NCBI GenBank assembly: GCA_050949085.1
Contig: JBMNFB010000009.1
Coordinates: 1-64,000, forward strand
Length of the DNA: 64,000 bases
Origin: JBMNFB01 sp050949085
Lineage (GTDB): Bacteria; Bacillota; UBA994; UBA5500
Direction: 5' to 3'
Shown: positions 1 to 10,700 of the stretch, piece by piece
Position numbering within the stretch: the first letter of the stretch is position 1
Layout: the number at the start of each line of letters is the position of its first letter
The notes under the pieces: model-generated
The model's database searches: none
Told to the model about the DNA's origin: nothing
Seen by the model: only the letters and a program-made list of their open reading frames with translations
Position numbers and translations under genes: made by a program

Positions 1-429
1 AGCTATCCCTCCGGGCATTACCAGAAGGCCATCGCCCAGCTCAAGGAGCGTCACGGGGTCGATTTGGCAGGCAAATACCTGATGGATTTCGTGTCCGATA
101 AGCTGGAAAAGGGCCAAGTTAGTGCCGGGTCCACCGACGTCGGCGACGTCAGTTGGGTCACCCCTACTGCCCAATTCACGGTGGCCACCAATGCCATCGG
201 CACTCCCGGCCATTCCTGGCAGTACGCCGCTTGCAGCGGCATGAGCATCGGCCACAAAGGCATGTTGGTGGCAGCCAAGGTACTCGGCCTGTCCGCTCTC
301 AGGTTCCTGCAGCAGCCGGAGCTGATCGAACCGGCTAAGCAGGGCCTCAAGCAGGACACCAAAGGCCAGTCTTACGTCTCTCCTCTCCCTGAGGGGCAAG
401 AGCCGCCGCTGCATCAGCTCGGCCACTAA
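1..429 (+). CDS. M20 family amidohydrolase, AbgB-like, C-terminal part (5' end outside window)
   Basis: The reading frame is open from the first base to TAA at 427-429, so the N-terminus lies outside the window. The visible 142 residues match the C-terminal part of AbgB-type M20 metallohydrolases (p-aminobenzoyl-glutamate hydrolase subunit B): the segment STDVGDVSWVTPTAQF, then GTPGHSWQ and a SIGHKGMLVAAK stretch typical of the family. AbgB releases glutamate from aminobenzoyl-glutamate, but relatives act on other N-acyl amino acids, so the substrate is open. The catalytic metal ligands of the N-terminal half cannot be checked. A repeat hairpin and a terminator follow directly. Confidence 0.85.
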   Translation, partial: SYPSGHYQKAIAQLKERHGVDLAGKYLMDFVSDKLEKGQVSAGSTDVGDVSWVTPTAQFTVATNAIGTPGHSWQYAACSGMSIGHKGMLVAAKVLGLSALRFLQQPELIEPAKQGLKQDTKGQSYVSPLPEGQEPPLHQLGH

Positions 430-462
430 GTGGGTTCTTGGGGACGGTTCCAAGAAACCACT
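428..462. repeat. Dispersed GGGGACGG hairpin repeat, copy 1
   Basis: An imperfect inverted repeat: the left arm AGTGGGTTCTTGG faces the right arm CCAAGAAACCACT around the core GGGACGGTT. The same architecture and core recur at 12505-12537. Short elements with a TTGGGGACGG core occur in many copies in some Firmicutes and proteobacteria and are often linked to REP/IS200-type transposases; that link is an inference here, and no transposase is present. Confidence 0.6.
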
Positions 463-481
463 CTCCTCTTGGATCAATCAC

Positions 482-506
482 CCCGCCGGTTTCCTCCGGC
501 GGGTTT
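482..506 (+). terminator. Intrinsic terminator after AbgB-like gene
   Basis: CCCGCCGG at 482-489 and CCGGCGGG at 496-503 form a perfect 8-bp stem followed by a short T run (TTTGTG). It lies about 50 bp behind the M20 gene. Confidence 0.7.
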
Positions 507-660
507 GTGCACATCCTAGGCGATAGCAGGATGACTCCTCGCTCAAAGGTTTGATTGCAGGCAACCTTAATGGCCAAGTTATTTTCGCTGAATAGCCCAA
601 TTCGCGCAGGGATAAGGCCCGAGATAGCAAAATATCATTCAGAGAAGGGAGGGGGTGGCG

Positions 661-873
661 ATGAGCAGAATAGGAACGGATTTTCGCCTTTCTATTGACC
701 ACCGCGGTCTAGCCACTGTTGCTATGGTCAGTTTTTCTGGCTGGATGTTGGCATTCCCTTTCCAAGGCCAAGTACTGCTGGCGCTAGCAGCTGATTATGG
801 GATGGAACTTCGTGCGTTGTTGTTTGGTTGTGTAGCCGCTCATCTCGTCGCCTCTCTGCCGCCGGCTATCTGA
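661..873 (+). pseudogene. N-terminal fragment of a membrane-bound LuxR-family regulator (frameshifted)
   Basis: ATG at 661 follows a strong GGGAGGGGG ribosome binding site at 648-655. The fragment encodes a short cytoplasmic start and a first membrane span, then ends at TGA 871-873. Near 856-858 the reading continues naturally in another frame: inserting one base would join VAAHLVASL to AAGYLIKTMRG of the next entry. The fragment and 828-2090 are therefore one gene broken by a single-base deletion, or by a sequence error. An intact product would have about 476 residues. Confidence 0.75.
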
Positions 874-2090
874 TCAAGACCATGCGTGGGGCCAAGAACC
901 TGATGCTTTACGCCTGCGTGATTGGCGTCGCTTGCAGCTGCCTATTCTTTTTCGGCCCATCACTGGCCTGGTATGCTTTGCTGCTTGCCGGTGTGTTGGC
1001 CGGGATGTTTGTGGCAGCCTGGGGGTTTTATTATCGGGACTTCACGCCTCCGCCCGAACGGTTACAGACGGCTGCCGTAATTTTGATTTACTCCAACCTG
1101 CTGATGATCGGCGTGAACATGATGGCCTTGCATCTCTCGCCGGAAGCCGGCCTGGCTGCAGCCATTGCCTTATTGGTCTTTGCCTTCTTCTTCATCCTGG
1201 GATTGCCAGAACAGACACCCCCCACCCACGACTTCTCGGCAGCCCCATCTCCTGCGGCCGGCAAATCGACGAGCAGCTTGTGGTATCCACTGGGGTTGCT
1301 CTGCCTGTTTATCTTCGTGCTCACGATCAACTCTGGGCTGATGTATCAGGTGATCAATCCGGCTTTTGCCCACCACCAGTGGCTGGTCAGCTGGTATTGG
1401 GCGGTTCCCTATGTCGCCGCACTGCAAATTCTGCGTCAGTTCCTGCAGGCCACAAATCGCGCGCTGTCGCTATACATCGCCATCGCCATGATCGGGTTGG
1501 CCTTTCTCTTCTTCATGACCTTGGACCGGTCAGCGCCTGCCTATCTGGTGGTAAACACATTGATGATGGGTGCGTGTGGCATCTTCGATCTCTTCTGGTG
1601 GAGTATTCTGGGCGGAATGCTGGACTCGACCGAAAACCCGGCTCGGATTATGGGCTGGGGGCTATCCGCAAATGTGCTAGGCGTTTTGCTGGGGGGGATA
1701 ATCGGCAGCGCCATCACTGGGCTGGAAAATCCACCGCTAGATCCTTCAGTTCTGGCCTTAGGCATCGCGATGATCGCCTTGATTATCCTGCCGCTGCTAC
1801 ACCAACGCTTGTCATCGCTGCTCAAGGATCATGCGTTCTTGGCCTCCTTCTCCTCCCAGATCCCGCTGGAGCAGACAGCTGCCCCCAGCAGCGTGTTGTT
1901 GGCGGCAGAGTTGAGCGAACGGGAGCAGCAGGTGGTCGGTCTGTTGTCCCGGGGGTGCACCTATAAGCTGATCGCCGCCGAGCTCTATCTCAGTGAGAAT
2001 ACTGTCAAGACCCACGTCAAGAATGCTTACTCCAAGTTGGGGGTGAAGAACAGAACTGAGCTGGTGAAGCTATTGATGGAGCAGACTTAG
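828..2090 (+). CDS. MFS-like membrane protein with C-terminal LuxR-type HTH domain (main part of a frameshifted gene)
   Basis: About 350 residues of hydrophobic helices, resembling a major-facilitator-like 12-helix core with its first helix in the fragment 661-873, are followed by a helix-turn-helix of the LuxR/GerE class in the last 65 residues. Visible HTH landmarks are LSEREQQVVGLLSRG, YKLIAAELYLSENTVKTHVKN and YSKLGVKNRTEL. Such membrane-tethered LuxR regulators are known in Firmicutes and Actinobacteria and are thought to sense a small molecule through the transporter-like part. The GTG at 828 is probably not the true start because the upstream fragment belongs to the same gene. A terminator lies at 2187-2218. 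The regulated target is unknown. Confidence 0.85.
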   Translation: MCSRSSRRLSAAGYLIKTMRGAKNLMLYACVIGVACSCLFFFGPSLAWYALLLAGVLAGMFVAAWGFYYRDFTPPPERLQTAAVILIYSNLLMIGVNMMALHLSPEAGLAAAIALLVFAFFFILGLPEQTPPTHDFSAAPSPAAGKSTSSLWYPLGLLCLFIFVLTINSGLMYQVINPAFAHHQWLVSWYWAVPYVAALQILRQFLQATNRALSLYIAIAMIGLAFLFFMTLDRSAPAYLVVNTLMMGACGIFDLFWWSILGGMLDSTENPARIMGWGLSANVLGVLLGGIIGSAITGLENPPLDPSVLALGIAMIALIILPLLHQRLSSLLKDHAFLASFSSQIPLEQTAAPSSVLLAAELSEREQQVVGLLSRGCTYKLIAAELYLSENTVKTHVKNAYSKLGVKNRTELVKLLMEQT

Positions 2091-2108
2091 GTGAGCCGCA
2101 GATGCTAG

Positions 2109-2151
2109 GGGCAATGGCCATTCTTTCTGCTGAAAGATTCGCTTTAGCGAT
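2109..2151 (+). repeat. Dispersed 43-bp repeat, copy 1
   Basis: The sequence from GGGCAATGGCCATTC to GATTCGCTTTAGCGAT is almost identical to 14038-14080, and a shorter variant is present near 15177-15204. It contains a small hairpin, TCTTTC-TGCT-GAAAGA. It lies just behind the LuxR-like gene. Origin unknown; it could be the end of a degenerate mobile element. Confidence 0.65.
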
Positions 2152-2186
2152 TGTAACAGCTGGTGCCGATAGAATAGGAGTTTATG

Positions 2187-2218
2187 AACACCTCACCCAT
2201 TTCGGGTGAGGTGTTTTG
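2187..2218 (+). terminator. Intrinsic terminator
   Basis: AACACCTCACCC (2187-2198) and GGGTGAGGTGTT (2204-2215) form a 12-bp stem with a 5-nt loop, ending in a TTTT run. It would end transcription of the LuxR-like gene. Confidence 0.85.
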
Positions 2219-2394
2219 ATCCTTTATGGCCGCTTTTGTGTGAAGACTTCAGCGGCCAGTCGTCATACCATTAAGCTCAGGTGATCTGTGCCCAGAAGTG
2301 GGGAAGGGGGAAAGCGTATGTATTGTCCTAGCTGTAGCCCCGTTTCGCCAGGAGCTGATGATGCCAACTCATCCTGTAGTCGATCCCGATTGTT

Positions 2395-3003
2395 GTGTTT
2401 GAGGAGGCAGAAGCTCCCATCCAGCTGGGAGGGGGAGGTGTGGGGTTTTCCAGTCGGATCAACGAACCAGGCTTTGTAGGATATCGCGGCCACTCCAGTC
2501 GCTGGCCTGCGGCCTTTTCCCTCGTTCTGGCAGCCGCCGCCACGGTCGGCTTTGCCCTAGCCGGTTCACTTCCTGGTTCGCGCCTGCAGAATCCACAGGC
2601 TCTCTATCTGGGCCTATTCGTGGCAGGCATGCTGGTGATCGTCGGACTGGTACAAATTCGTAGTGGCAACCGCCGCCAGACATGGGATGGCACGATAGTG
2701 GATAAGCGGGTCGAGTTTCGCCGACAGGTTGACCATCAAACACAGCGGGAAACCAGCCTCTGCATCTACACAGTGGGCGTGATCAGCGACAGTGGCCAGC
2801 TGCATACCATGCGATTTAAGAACGATGCCGCCCGCTATGGCTATTTTGCCCTGGGTGATCGCGTGCGCTATCATGGCGGCCTTGGCTCATACGAGAGATA
2901 CGAAAAATCCCAGGACAGGATCATCTTCTGCAACGTTTGTGGTGCGAGGGAGTTGATTTCCCAGGACTTCTGTTCCCGTTGTCGGTATCCGCTGCTCAAG
3001 TAG
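2395..3003 (+). CDS. Membrane protein with C-terminal zinc ribbon, unknown function; 5' end unclear
   Basis: The 202-residue frame (GTG start) has two hydrophobic segments near residues 40-60 and 70-88, a beta-rich domain of about 90 residues that resembles DUF3592-type modules, and a C-terminal FCNVCG...FCSRC zinc ribbon. The start is uncertain. A good ribosome binding site (GGAAGGGGG, 2302-2310) precedes ATG 2318 in another frame, which begins MYCPSCSPVSPGAD and looks like an N-terminal zinc ribbon. That frame stays open to 2479, so the two pieces may be one gene broken between about 2380 and 2470. No function is assigned. Confidence 0.6.
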   Translation: MFEEAEAPIQLGGGGVGFSSRINEPGFVGYRGHSSRWPAAFSLVLAAAATVGFALAGSLPGSRLQNPQALYLGLFVAGMLVIVGLVQIRSGNRRQTWDGTIVDKRVEFRRQVDHQTQRETSLCIYTVGVISDSGQLHTMRFKNDAARYGYFALGDRVRYHGGLGSYERYEKSQDRIIFCNVCGARELISQDFCSRCRYPLLK

Positions 3004-3120
3004 CCTGTGAAGCATTAGAGCAGTCAAGTGCTATTTCCCAATAGGAGGTCGATGTATAGATCTACAGCAAGCGAGAAGAACGATGTGCTGGCAAGGATAG
3101 TAATCTGCGGAGGTGATGGC

Positions 3121-4608
3121 ATGAGAAGAAAAATGGGTGAGCGTTTAGTAGCTCTTTTGCTGGTCTTGACAATGCTGTTCCCTGGTGCGATTAGCGCAGC
3201 TGGGATCAATCGACTGCCTAGAACGCATGGGGAAGCGCTGGTTGGAATGCTGGAGAAAAGTGACCTCCCCGAAACTGAGGAATCTTTGGCCCCCCCTGGG
3301 GAGTTGCCGGCTGAGCCGTCTGGCCCTGATCTGGCGGCGGGGCAGGGGGATCAACAGGAGCCTGAAGAAGATCCCGACTCTGATTTGGATGATCACCCGG
3401 TGGAGGGCTCAGAGGAAGAACCGGGAGAACCGGCAGCTGACCCACAGGACCCGTCTGCACCAGGCGATGAATCGGGAGAGCCTCCTGCAGAAGAAGAGGC
3501 GGAAGCAGACGAGCCGGCGGGGGAGACTCCACAGGAGCCCGTCGGCGAGGTTGACTATGACCCGTTAGATCCAGCTGGTGCACTGCCGGATCAGCAGCAA
3601 TTGCTGGCAGAACAGCTGCTGGCGGAAATGGCGGCAATCGGTAGCGAAAGCAGCACAATCATCGTAAACGATATCGAAAAATACTGGCACGTCGACCAAG
3701 TGCTGCCCTTCAGCGCGTATCAGGAAGTAATAGTTGATTTGGGTGAAGCGTTGGGTGGCGTGGCAGCGCTGATCACGATGGAAGACGCCAGCGGTCAAGT
3801 TGTTGGGCTCAGCGACACGAAAATAAGCGGGTCCAACGGCTATATTACCGCTGCCTGGGCTGCGCCAGCCGGGTTGCGGCCAGGAGAGTACGCCCTGCGA
3901 GCCGTAGCCGATGGCACGGTTTTCCCTGGTTGGGACCATGAACTGGAGGTTACCGATCAACTATTGGTGACGGGTCGATCCTGGCGGGGAGTGGACAGGG
4001 CCGCCTGGGTCGAAGGCGACGCGGCAGTGCTGATTGAAGTAACCGTCTTTGGAGCAGAGGATCCTGATGAGCTCAGTCTCACTCTTCAGCACCCTGATGA
4101 CGGCGCCACGGTTTTTGTGCATACAGAAGGAGAGTGGCTGGGCAAAACCGCCCACGGCGCATCCCACTTTGTCTATCGCCTGGAAGCTGTGGATGGATAC
4201 CTGGCAGAGTCATCAGAGGTGCTCTATGATCTGGTGATTGAATCAGCTAATCAAGAGCCTTTGCTGACCGAGGCATATCAGGTGTGGACAGATTACGGCA
4301 CGCGGTTCTCTCAGATTGAAATTGTGGACGCTGCCGTCGCCAAGATCTGCGCTGACCTGGTCAACTTTCCGGCGGGAGAGTATACGGTAAAGTTGGAGGC
4401 AGCAGATGAGTATTATAACTGGTACCCACTGGATGAGCGAACAGTGGATTATGACGGTTCAGGCAGGCTGGTGCTGCAGTTTACTGACCAGGGCAAGCCG
4501 CTCTGCCTGACTGGGCGTTACAGCCTGTACTTCACTAGAGGCTCATTCGAGCTGTCGGAACAGTTCACGATCGAAAAACAGCATCGCCTCACTGCCGGAG
4601 CGCTATGA
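3121..4608 (+). CDS. Giant secreted surface protein, N-terminal part (frameshift at 4573-4577)
   Basis: ATG 3121 has the site GGAGGTG at 3109-3115 and is followed by a clear signal peptide (MRRKMGERLVALLLVL, then a small-residue AISAA cleavage region). Next come about 100 residues rich in Pro, Glu and Asp, probably an extended wall- or surface-spanning spacer, and then beta-rich, Ig-like segments. The frame ends at TGA 4606-4608. However, from the run of five A at about 4573-4577 the neighbouring frame continues without a break (NSIASLPERYEAAVLTD...) into the next entry. With one A fewer, the whole would be a single protein of about 3,120 residues. Confidence 0.8.
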   Translation: MRRKMGERLVALLLVLTMLFPGAISAAGINRLPRTHGEALVGMLEKSDLPETEESLAPPGELPAEPSGPDLAAGQGDQQEPEEDPDSDLDDHPVEGSEEEPGEPAADPQDPSAPGDESGEPPAEEEAEADEPAGETPQEPVGEVDYDPLDPAGALPDQQQLLAEQLLAEMAAIGSESSTIIVNDIEKYWHVDQVLPFSAYQEVIVDLGEALGGVAALITMEDASGQVVGLSDTKISGSNGYITAAWAAPAGLRPGEYALRAVADGTVFPGWDHELEVTDQLLVTGRSWRGVDRAAWVEGDAAVLIEVTVFGAEDPDELSLTLQHPDDGATVFVHTEGEWLGKTAHGASHFVYRLEAVDGYLAESSEVLYDLVIESANQEPLLTEAYQVWTDYGTRFSQIEIVDAAVAKICADLVNFPAGEYTVKLEAADEYYNWYPLDERTVDYDGSGRLVLQFTDQGKPLCLTGRYSLYFTRGSFELSEQFTIEKQHRLTAGAL

Positions 4609-4702
4609 AGCGGCTGTTCTGACAGACAGTAACACTGCCTCCCTTCAGGCTGGTCAGACAATTGAGGTTAGCGGGCACATCGCCAACCTGGGCCCTGGCC
4701 CC

Positions 4703-7700
4703 GTGCAACTGGAGTTGGTAGAGGTAGATGAGCTGGGCCGCGTGCAGCAGCGGGTGCCCGACCTGCAGCCGATGGCCATGGTGGCAAGCGTGGCCTATCA
4801 CCCGCTGGCCTACCGTTTCATCAACTACTATCAGGTACAGGGCAGCTTTACGGTCCCTGCAGATTTATCTGAGGACCAGGATTATCGCTGGTTGATCACC
4901 TGCAACAACTTGAGCGGAGAGAGCCGCGGCTTGCTCTCACCTATCTCGATGCGTACGGACGCGGCAACCGCTCCATCAATCTGGGAAATGACGGTTGTCG
5001 GCGCTCCTGTAAGCTCTGCTGAACAGAGTGGCGGGCACCAGGGGCCGCAGATGACATACTCCATTGGTTTGGATACAACTTCTTTCATGGTCGGGATGTA
5101 CGAACCACAGGGTATTGTCGATTTGGACCTGCTGACCGTGTCCCTGCAGGGCTCTGGCGGCAACAACGTTGGCAGCTTGCGCGCAGACTCGGTGGTCGGC
5201 GGCGTGGATGAGATCACCTGCCTGCTGGATATTGAGAGCCCGCTGCAAACCGGTAATTACCAACTGCTGGCAGCATACGGTGGTGAGCAGTTTGCTGCCG
5301 CGACCGTTAGGGTAGTGGAGCAGGCGTTCTTGATGGGCGATTGGTTCTATCAAGTTGATGGGTTGCGCTGCTTTGCCAGTGACAGCAGTTTCACCCTCAG
5401 TTTCGACGCCGGGCTAAATATAGATCCCACAGATTTTGCAGTCACCTTGCGGCCGGCTGACGGTGGCGATGCCGTGGTGCCAGCTATCACATTCAGCCAA
5501 GATGGTCTGCGGTTGGACGTCAAATGCGACTCACCTGTCACTTTGAGTGGAGTCTACATGCTCCAACTGCAGTACGCTGGCCAACCAGCACAGACAGTTG
5601 ACTACTCTGGAACAGTAGTTGATATCCTGCCACTGGCAATCTGTTTTGCCCCATCAGGGAGGGTCATGCAGGTGATCACAGAGGACGGGCAGTATGTCCT
5701 TCAGGGCAGTGGATTCGCGGCCGGCAGCAGCTACACAGCGGTGTTTTATCGTGCCGCGGACCCCTTTGACCGCTTGGGCGGGGCTGTGCAGTTGACCAGA
5801 CGAAGCGACAGCGAGCTGATCCTGGATGCGGCTGCTCTTCCCGCCGACTGGAAGGGGAAGAGTCAGGTCATGGTCGCTAGCGATGGCGTACCTTTGCCGG
5901 TGACCCAGGAGCTGACGGTGATCTTGCAGCCGTCAGAGTTGCCGGTGATCGATCCGATGGTGACCGTAAACGATGGTGCTGCCTTTACTTTTGAACCGCA
6001 AGTAACGGTGAGTGTCTCGCCCGGAACTTACAGCGAGATGCGCTATGCAGCCAGCCAGTCGGCTTTGGCCAACGCAAGTTATCAGCCGGTGAGCGGCAGC
6101 TTCAACTGGCAGCTGGGTGAAGAGTATGGCCAGAAGTACCTGTATCTGCAGTTTAGGGACTCTAGCGGGCGGGAGAAATTGCTCACTGCCAGCATTGAGT
6201 ATATCAGCGCCGAGCTGCCTGAGCCGACCGGCTATGGGTTAAGTACGAGCTTGGTCTGCGACGGGCATCCGCTGACAATCTGGGTAAAGAGCAGTCAGCA
6301 GGTGCAAGTCACGGCCAGGCTGCTGGATGCAGGGGGCAACCCACTAGGTAGCGAACTTACTCTGGCCCGTACAGGCCTGGAGTATGGCATCAGCACCTAT
6401 TCGCGCACGCTGACCATCGCAGCTGACCAACATCAGCAGGTAGCGTCGGTGAAGTTGTCTCTGGAGGAGACGGCTACCGGGCGCACCTGGGAGCAGTCTC
6501 TGCCGCTTGGATATGAGTCCCGGTTATTCATCGCGCAAAGGCAGACTGAGATTCAGCGGGTCTATAGCCTCTTCGGTTCGTATGCCAAGCAGGCTGCGAT
6601 CAATTACCGGTTTGTCGGTTCGCCCGACAAAGAGGCTGTGGCCATACTGACATACGACACTGCAGATGCCAAATCCCTAACTGCCACCATTTCGCTGGCC
6701 GAAACCGTACCGGGCTCAGGTATTTATGAGGGCCAGGCTGACCTGCCCCACGGGGCTATCTACCTGGCGCGAGCGGATTACCAGTTGGCGAGTGAGATGC
6801 AGACCGAGAAAGTCAGTGAGGACCTTGGCCTACCGGTAGCGGCATCGCTGCAGTTCACTGAACTGCCCGGCGAAAGGGATTACGATGGGATGTTGATCAA
6901 CCTGCAGTCCGCGGGAGGGTGGCTGAGCTATCAGGCGGAGCTTTCAGGGCACGATCCTGTGCTGTTTAGCGACGTCCCGGCCGGGAACTATAGCTATTCG
7001 CTGAGCGACGAGCAAAGAGTTTATGCCAGCGGCGGTGTTCAGCTTACAGCCGGGGTAGCTGCCACATCCTCTCTAGCACAGGCGCTGCGGCCAGCGTCGC
7101 TAACCATCGATGTGGATGTCGCAGAGGTCACCGGTTATGTGCTCTGTGAGATCAGCCGTGATAACAGCAGCTGGAACGAGTATGTGCCTCTCGGTCAGAC
7201 AATCACGGGCCTGGCTGTTGGCGATCAGGTGACCTATGCGGTGCAGATTAGATATCCGGCTGACCTCACCTACTGGAGGCCTCAAAAGTCCGACCCGATC
7301 CCTATCAGTGAGGCAACCACGACAATCATTCACCGGCTAGAACCGATAACCCGGGTGAACATCAGCGGGCGGGTGCTAGACCAGTTGTATAAAGACGCAG
7401 GTAAGGACAAACCGGTAGCCGGAGCGACCGTCTATCTGCGACAACAGCTGGATAACGATGGCACCAACGTCTACAACAATCAGAGCGTGACCACTGACGC
7501 AGAAGGACGATTTACCCTCTCAGTTTTCAGTGATGTGGGTGGCACTCTGCAGGTGAGCAAGCAAGGCTTTGAGAGCATTGAGTGCGAGCTGACCGCTGCA
7601 GAGTTGCTGGGCGGCGAGTTGGATGACTTGCAGCTGTGTTATCTGCATACGGGCTATCTGACACTTGATTTGGAAGTGGCAGCGGCGGTGCCGGAGGAAG

Positions 7701-10700
7701 AAGAGCAGAAGTTCGCGCTGGCATCCGATGACACGGCCTTCATTACCGCAGTGTATCGCGCCGACGACAGCCCAGTTAATGGCACCTACAGCTATAGCGA
7801 GCAGAAGTTCCGCTTTCACAACAACCATGGCTTGCAGGCCGGCGATACTCTGACAGTAGAGGTGTGGGCTGGCAACGGGCTGCAGCTGGTTGAGCGGGAA
7901 TTCACCGTGCAGCTGGATGCACACCTTTCTGCCGGCATTGTTGCGCAAGCAGTTGCCCAGGGAGAAATTTACGGAACGGCCAAGGGTGCAGATGGGCATC
8001 CCGTATACACGCTGCTTTTTGACGCGCACAGCCGTAACCGGATGCAGATGTATTCTGGAGGCGCCTTCTCCACCCGTGATGCCAGGCTTGCCCCGGGCGA
8101 ATACACGTTGGTCTTCCTCAGCGGCGACGATTTGCAGCGAGTGCAGCGCCTGACCCGTTTGCAGCAGTTGGAGGATTTGCGCCTGACCGAGGGAGAGCAC
8201 TACGCCATGCGCCGAGTCACGCTGGCACAAGGCTCTTTGGTTGAGTTGGAAGAGGTCGAAGTCCCAACAGTAACTGACGATGATTTGGGCTACTTGGCCG
8301 GTCAGGGAACGGGAATTGCCGTGAAGGCCAAGACACTGACTGACCCCCGCAAACCGAGAGGTACAGTAACGCTGCGTTATACCTTGCCAGAGAGGCTGCA
8401 GCAGTTGGGCTTTGCAGTGGATGCAGTTGAGGTAAGGCTGCTTGAAGGTGAAGGCCAGGTGGTAAACTATGACTACTATCTGAACGGTCTCAAGGGTAGC
8501 ACAAATTCCGATTTCTATATTTTGGCCTATGTAGAGGAAGCTGACAGCGGCTCGGGTGTGCTACAGTTTGAACTTGAGCTGCAAGGATTGAGTCAATCAA
8601 ATGTCACCGCCAACGCCATTGTCACACGAGCGGGTGGGGGGCAGGTCTTGGAGACTATTTACCAAGGGCCAGTCGATCTGCCGCTGTTGACTATCGTTTG
8701 CCCCGAGGAGGTGCTGGTTGGCTCTGGCACGCAAGTCGAGGTGCGTGGGGTTGGTTACATCGGCGAAACGGTCGAGATTTACGATAACGACATCCTGGTA
8801 GGAGAGGCGGTCACTGATCAGCGGGGACGTTGGCAAGCGCAGCTCAACTTGACTGAGCCTGACCTGCCAGGAACCCATCATCTGCAGGCCCGCATGCAGA
8901 CAGGAGAGCAATCGCTTTCGGCCGTAGCCTATACCCAGGTGCTGCCGGCTGATTCGGTACGGGTAGAGGATGTCACAGTATGGCAGGGTGCGTTCAGCAT
9001 GCGAACAGGCTTTGGGGCCAACCCTGTCGCCACGCCACTATCGTTCAACCCATCCCAGCCGGTGTACGCGACCTTCAAATTGGTCAATGCTGATCCGGAG
9101 GACGTGGCCCATGCCGGTCTGGTCAATGAGTATCGTGGCACCACGACACTCTATCCAGCCGAGTATCAGGAAAGCGGTCTCTATGCCGGATACTGGCTGG
9201 TAGAAGCGGCGCCGATTCGCCTCCCGGGGGTGTTCTACATCAGCTATGGACTCAAGGTGGAGACCGATCCGCTCGAGGAAGCTCAGGCAATGGCACGAAT
9301 GACCGGCGGCAAGGTGATCGACATCGCCGACCTGCCTGATCAGCCGGAGTTGGATGTGAACACGCTGCCAGAACCCATGCGGCAAGCCATTTCTAGCGGC
9401 AATGACCTGTCAGCGCTGATTGTTTCGGATGACCCAAACGCTCCTTATCGCAATGGGGAAGACGGCGGTGACATCGCCGCGAAAATTGACTTGGGTGAAG
9501 GGTGCTATCTGTCCCTGAGCGGCACCTCAAAAGTTCACTCAGGCGAAATCCCAGCTGGATATATTCGCATCGATACCCTGCAAGGCCCTTACTGGACCAA
9601 GGCACCCGAAGTGACTGAGGATGAGGTCAACGTTACGGTCAAGTACAAAGCTTACTTCTCTCCGCAATTGTGGCAGGCATTATCTAGTGCGGGCAGACCA
9701 GCGGGCAGAATGGGGTTGCAGAGCCGGTCGGTGGACGGAGTGCAGATGCTTGAGTATACTTCCACCGCGGGTGGACTTGCCGGCGATCTTTATGAGCTGA
9801 AACACGGGGCCGACAAGCTGGGCAAATGGGGTACCCGCCTGAACGTGCTGGGTGGAGTATCTCTGGCTGCCAGCGCCTTGCTGGGCGAGATGGGGCTCGA
9901 CCCGGCGCAGATGACGGCAGCGGCCAACCTGATCACCGCGTCTGAGCTCATTGATGAGCGCGAGTTGATTCTCGGATTCATCGACGAGTACCAAGACGCG
10001 ACCAGGAAGAGCCATTACATCAATACCTTCATCGGCGGGGTAGGCTACGTAGCGTCTTTTGCGGGTCCGCTGGGAAAAGGGCTAAGCTATGTCGCCACCG
10101 TCGGAGGCACCATGTATTCCAGTTCCATCGGCTCCGAGTATGAAGCCTGGGGCAACTCCCTGATCAGCATGATTCGCAGTGCCCTGGAGAAACAGAATCG
10201 CTTGCTAACCAAGACGAAAAAGCTGAATGAAGAGAATTGGAAGATCGATCCCAGCGGTTACGTCTTCGAGGCTACCGATGAAAACCGCATTCAGGATGTA
10301 ACGGCGATTGTTCTGGTTAAGGACGGCGATGCTTTCCGCATCTGGTGGGAAGCCGAGGATTGGGCGGAAACTAACCCGCAGCAGACAGACGAGCAGGGCA
10401 AGTATGGCTGGGACGTTCCGGAAGGCGAATGGAAAGTGCGCTTTGAAAGTGCTGACTATTTGACCTACGAGACCAAGCCGATGCAGGTGCCGCCTCTGCA
10501 CGATCAGGTGAATATCGGTCTCTTGGCTAAAGCCGTGCCGCAGGTAACAGGCGTGGCCATCCATCCTGATGGGCTGGCACTGAGCTTTGACCGCTACATG
10601 CTGCCGGGTTCACTGACAGGCAACGTGCTGATCAGCGACAGCGACGGCAAGCCGATTGCGGTGAAAGAAATTGTGCCTGTCGGTGCAGTGGAGAACACAG

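Noticed and set aside
932..1966. Plus-strand frame of 344 residues inside the LuxR-like gene
   Set aside because: Out-of-frame shadow; Arg/Gly/His-rich without domain pattern, while the other frame has membrane helices and an HTH.
4570..4610. Programmed frameshift in the giant surface protein
   Set aside because: The required shift is +1 at a run of A with no stop or stimulatory structure of a known type; an indel in a homopolymer is the simpler explanation.
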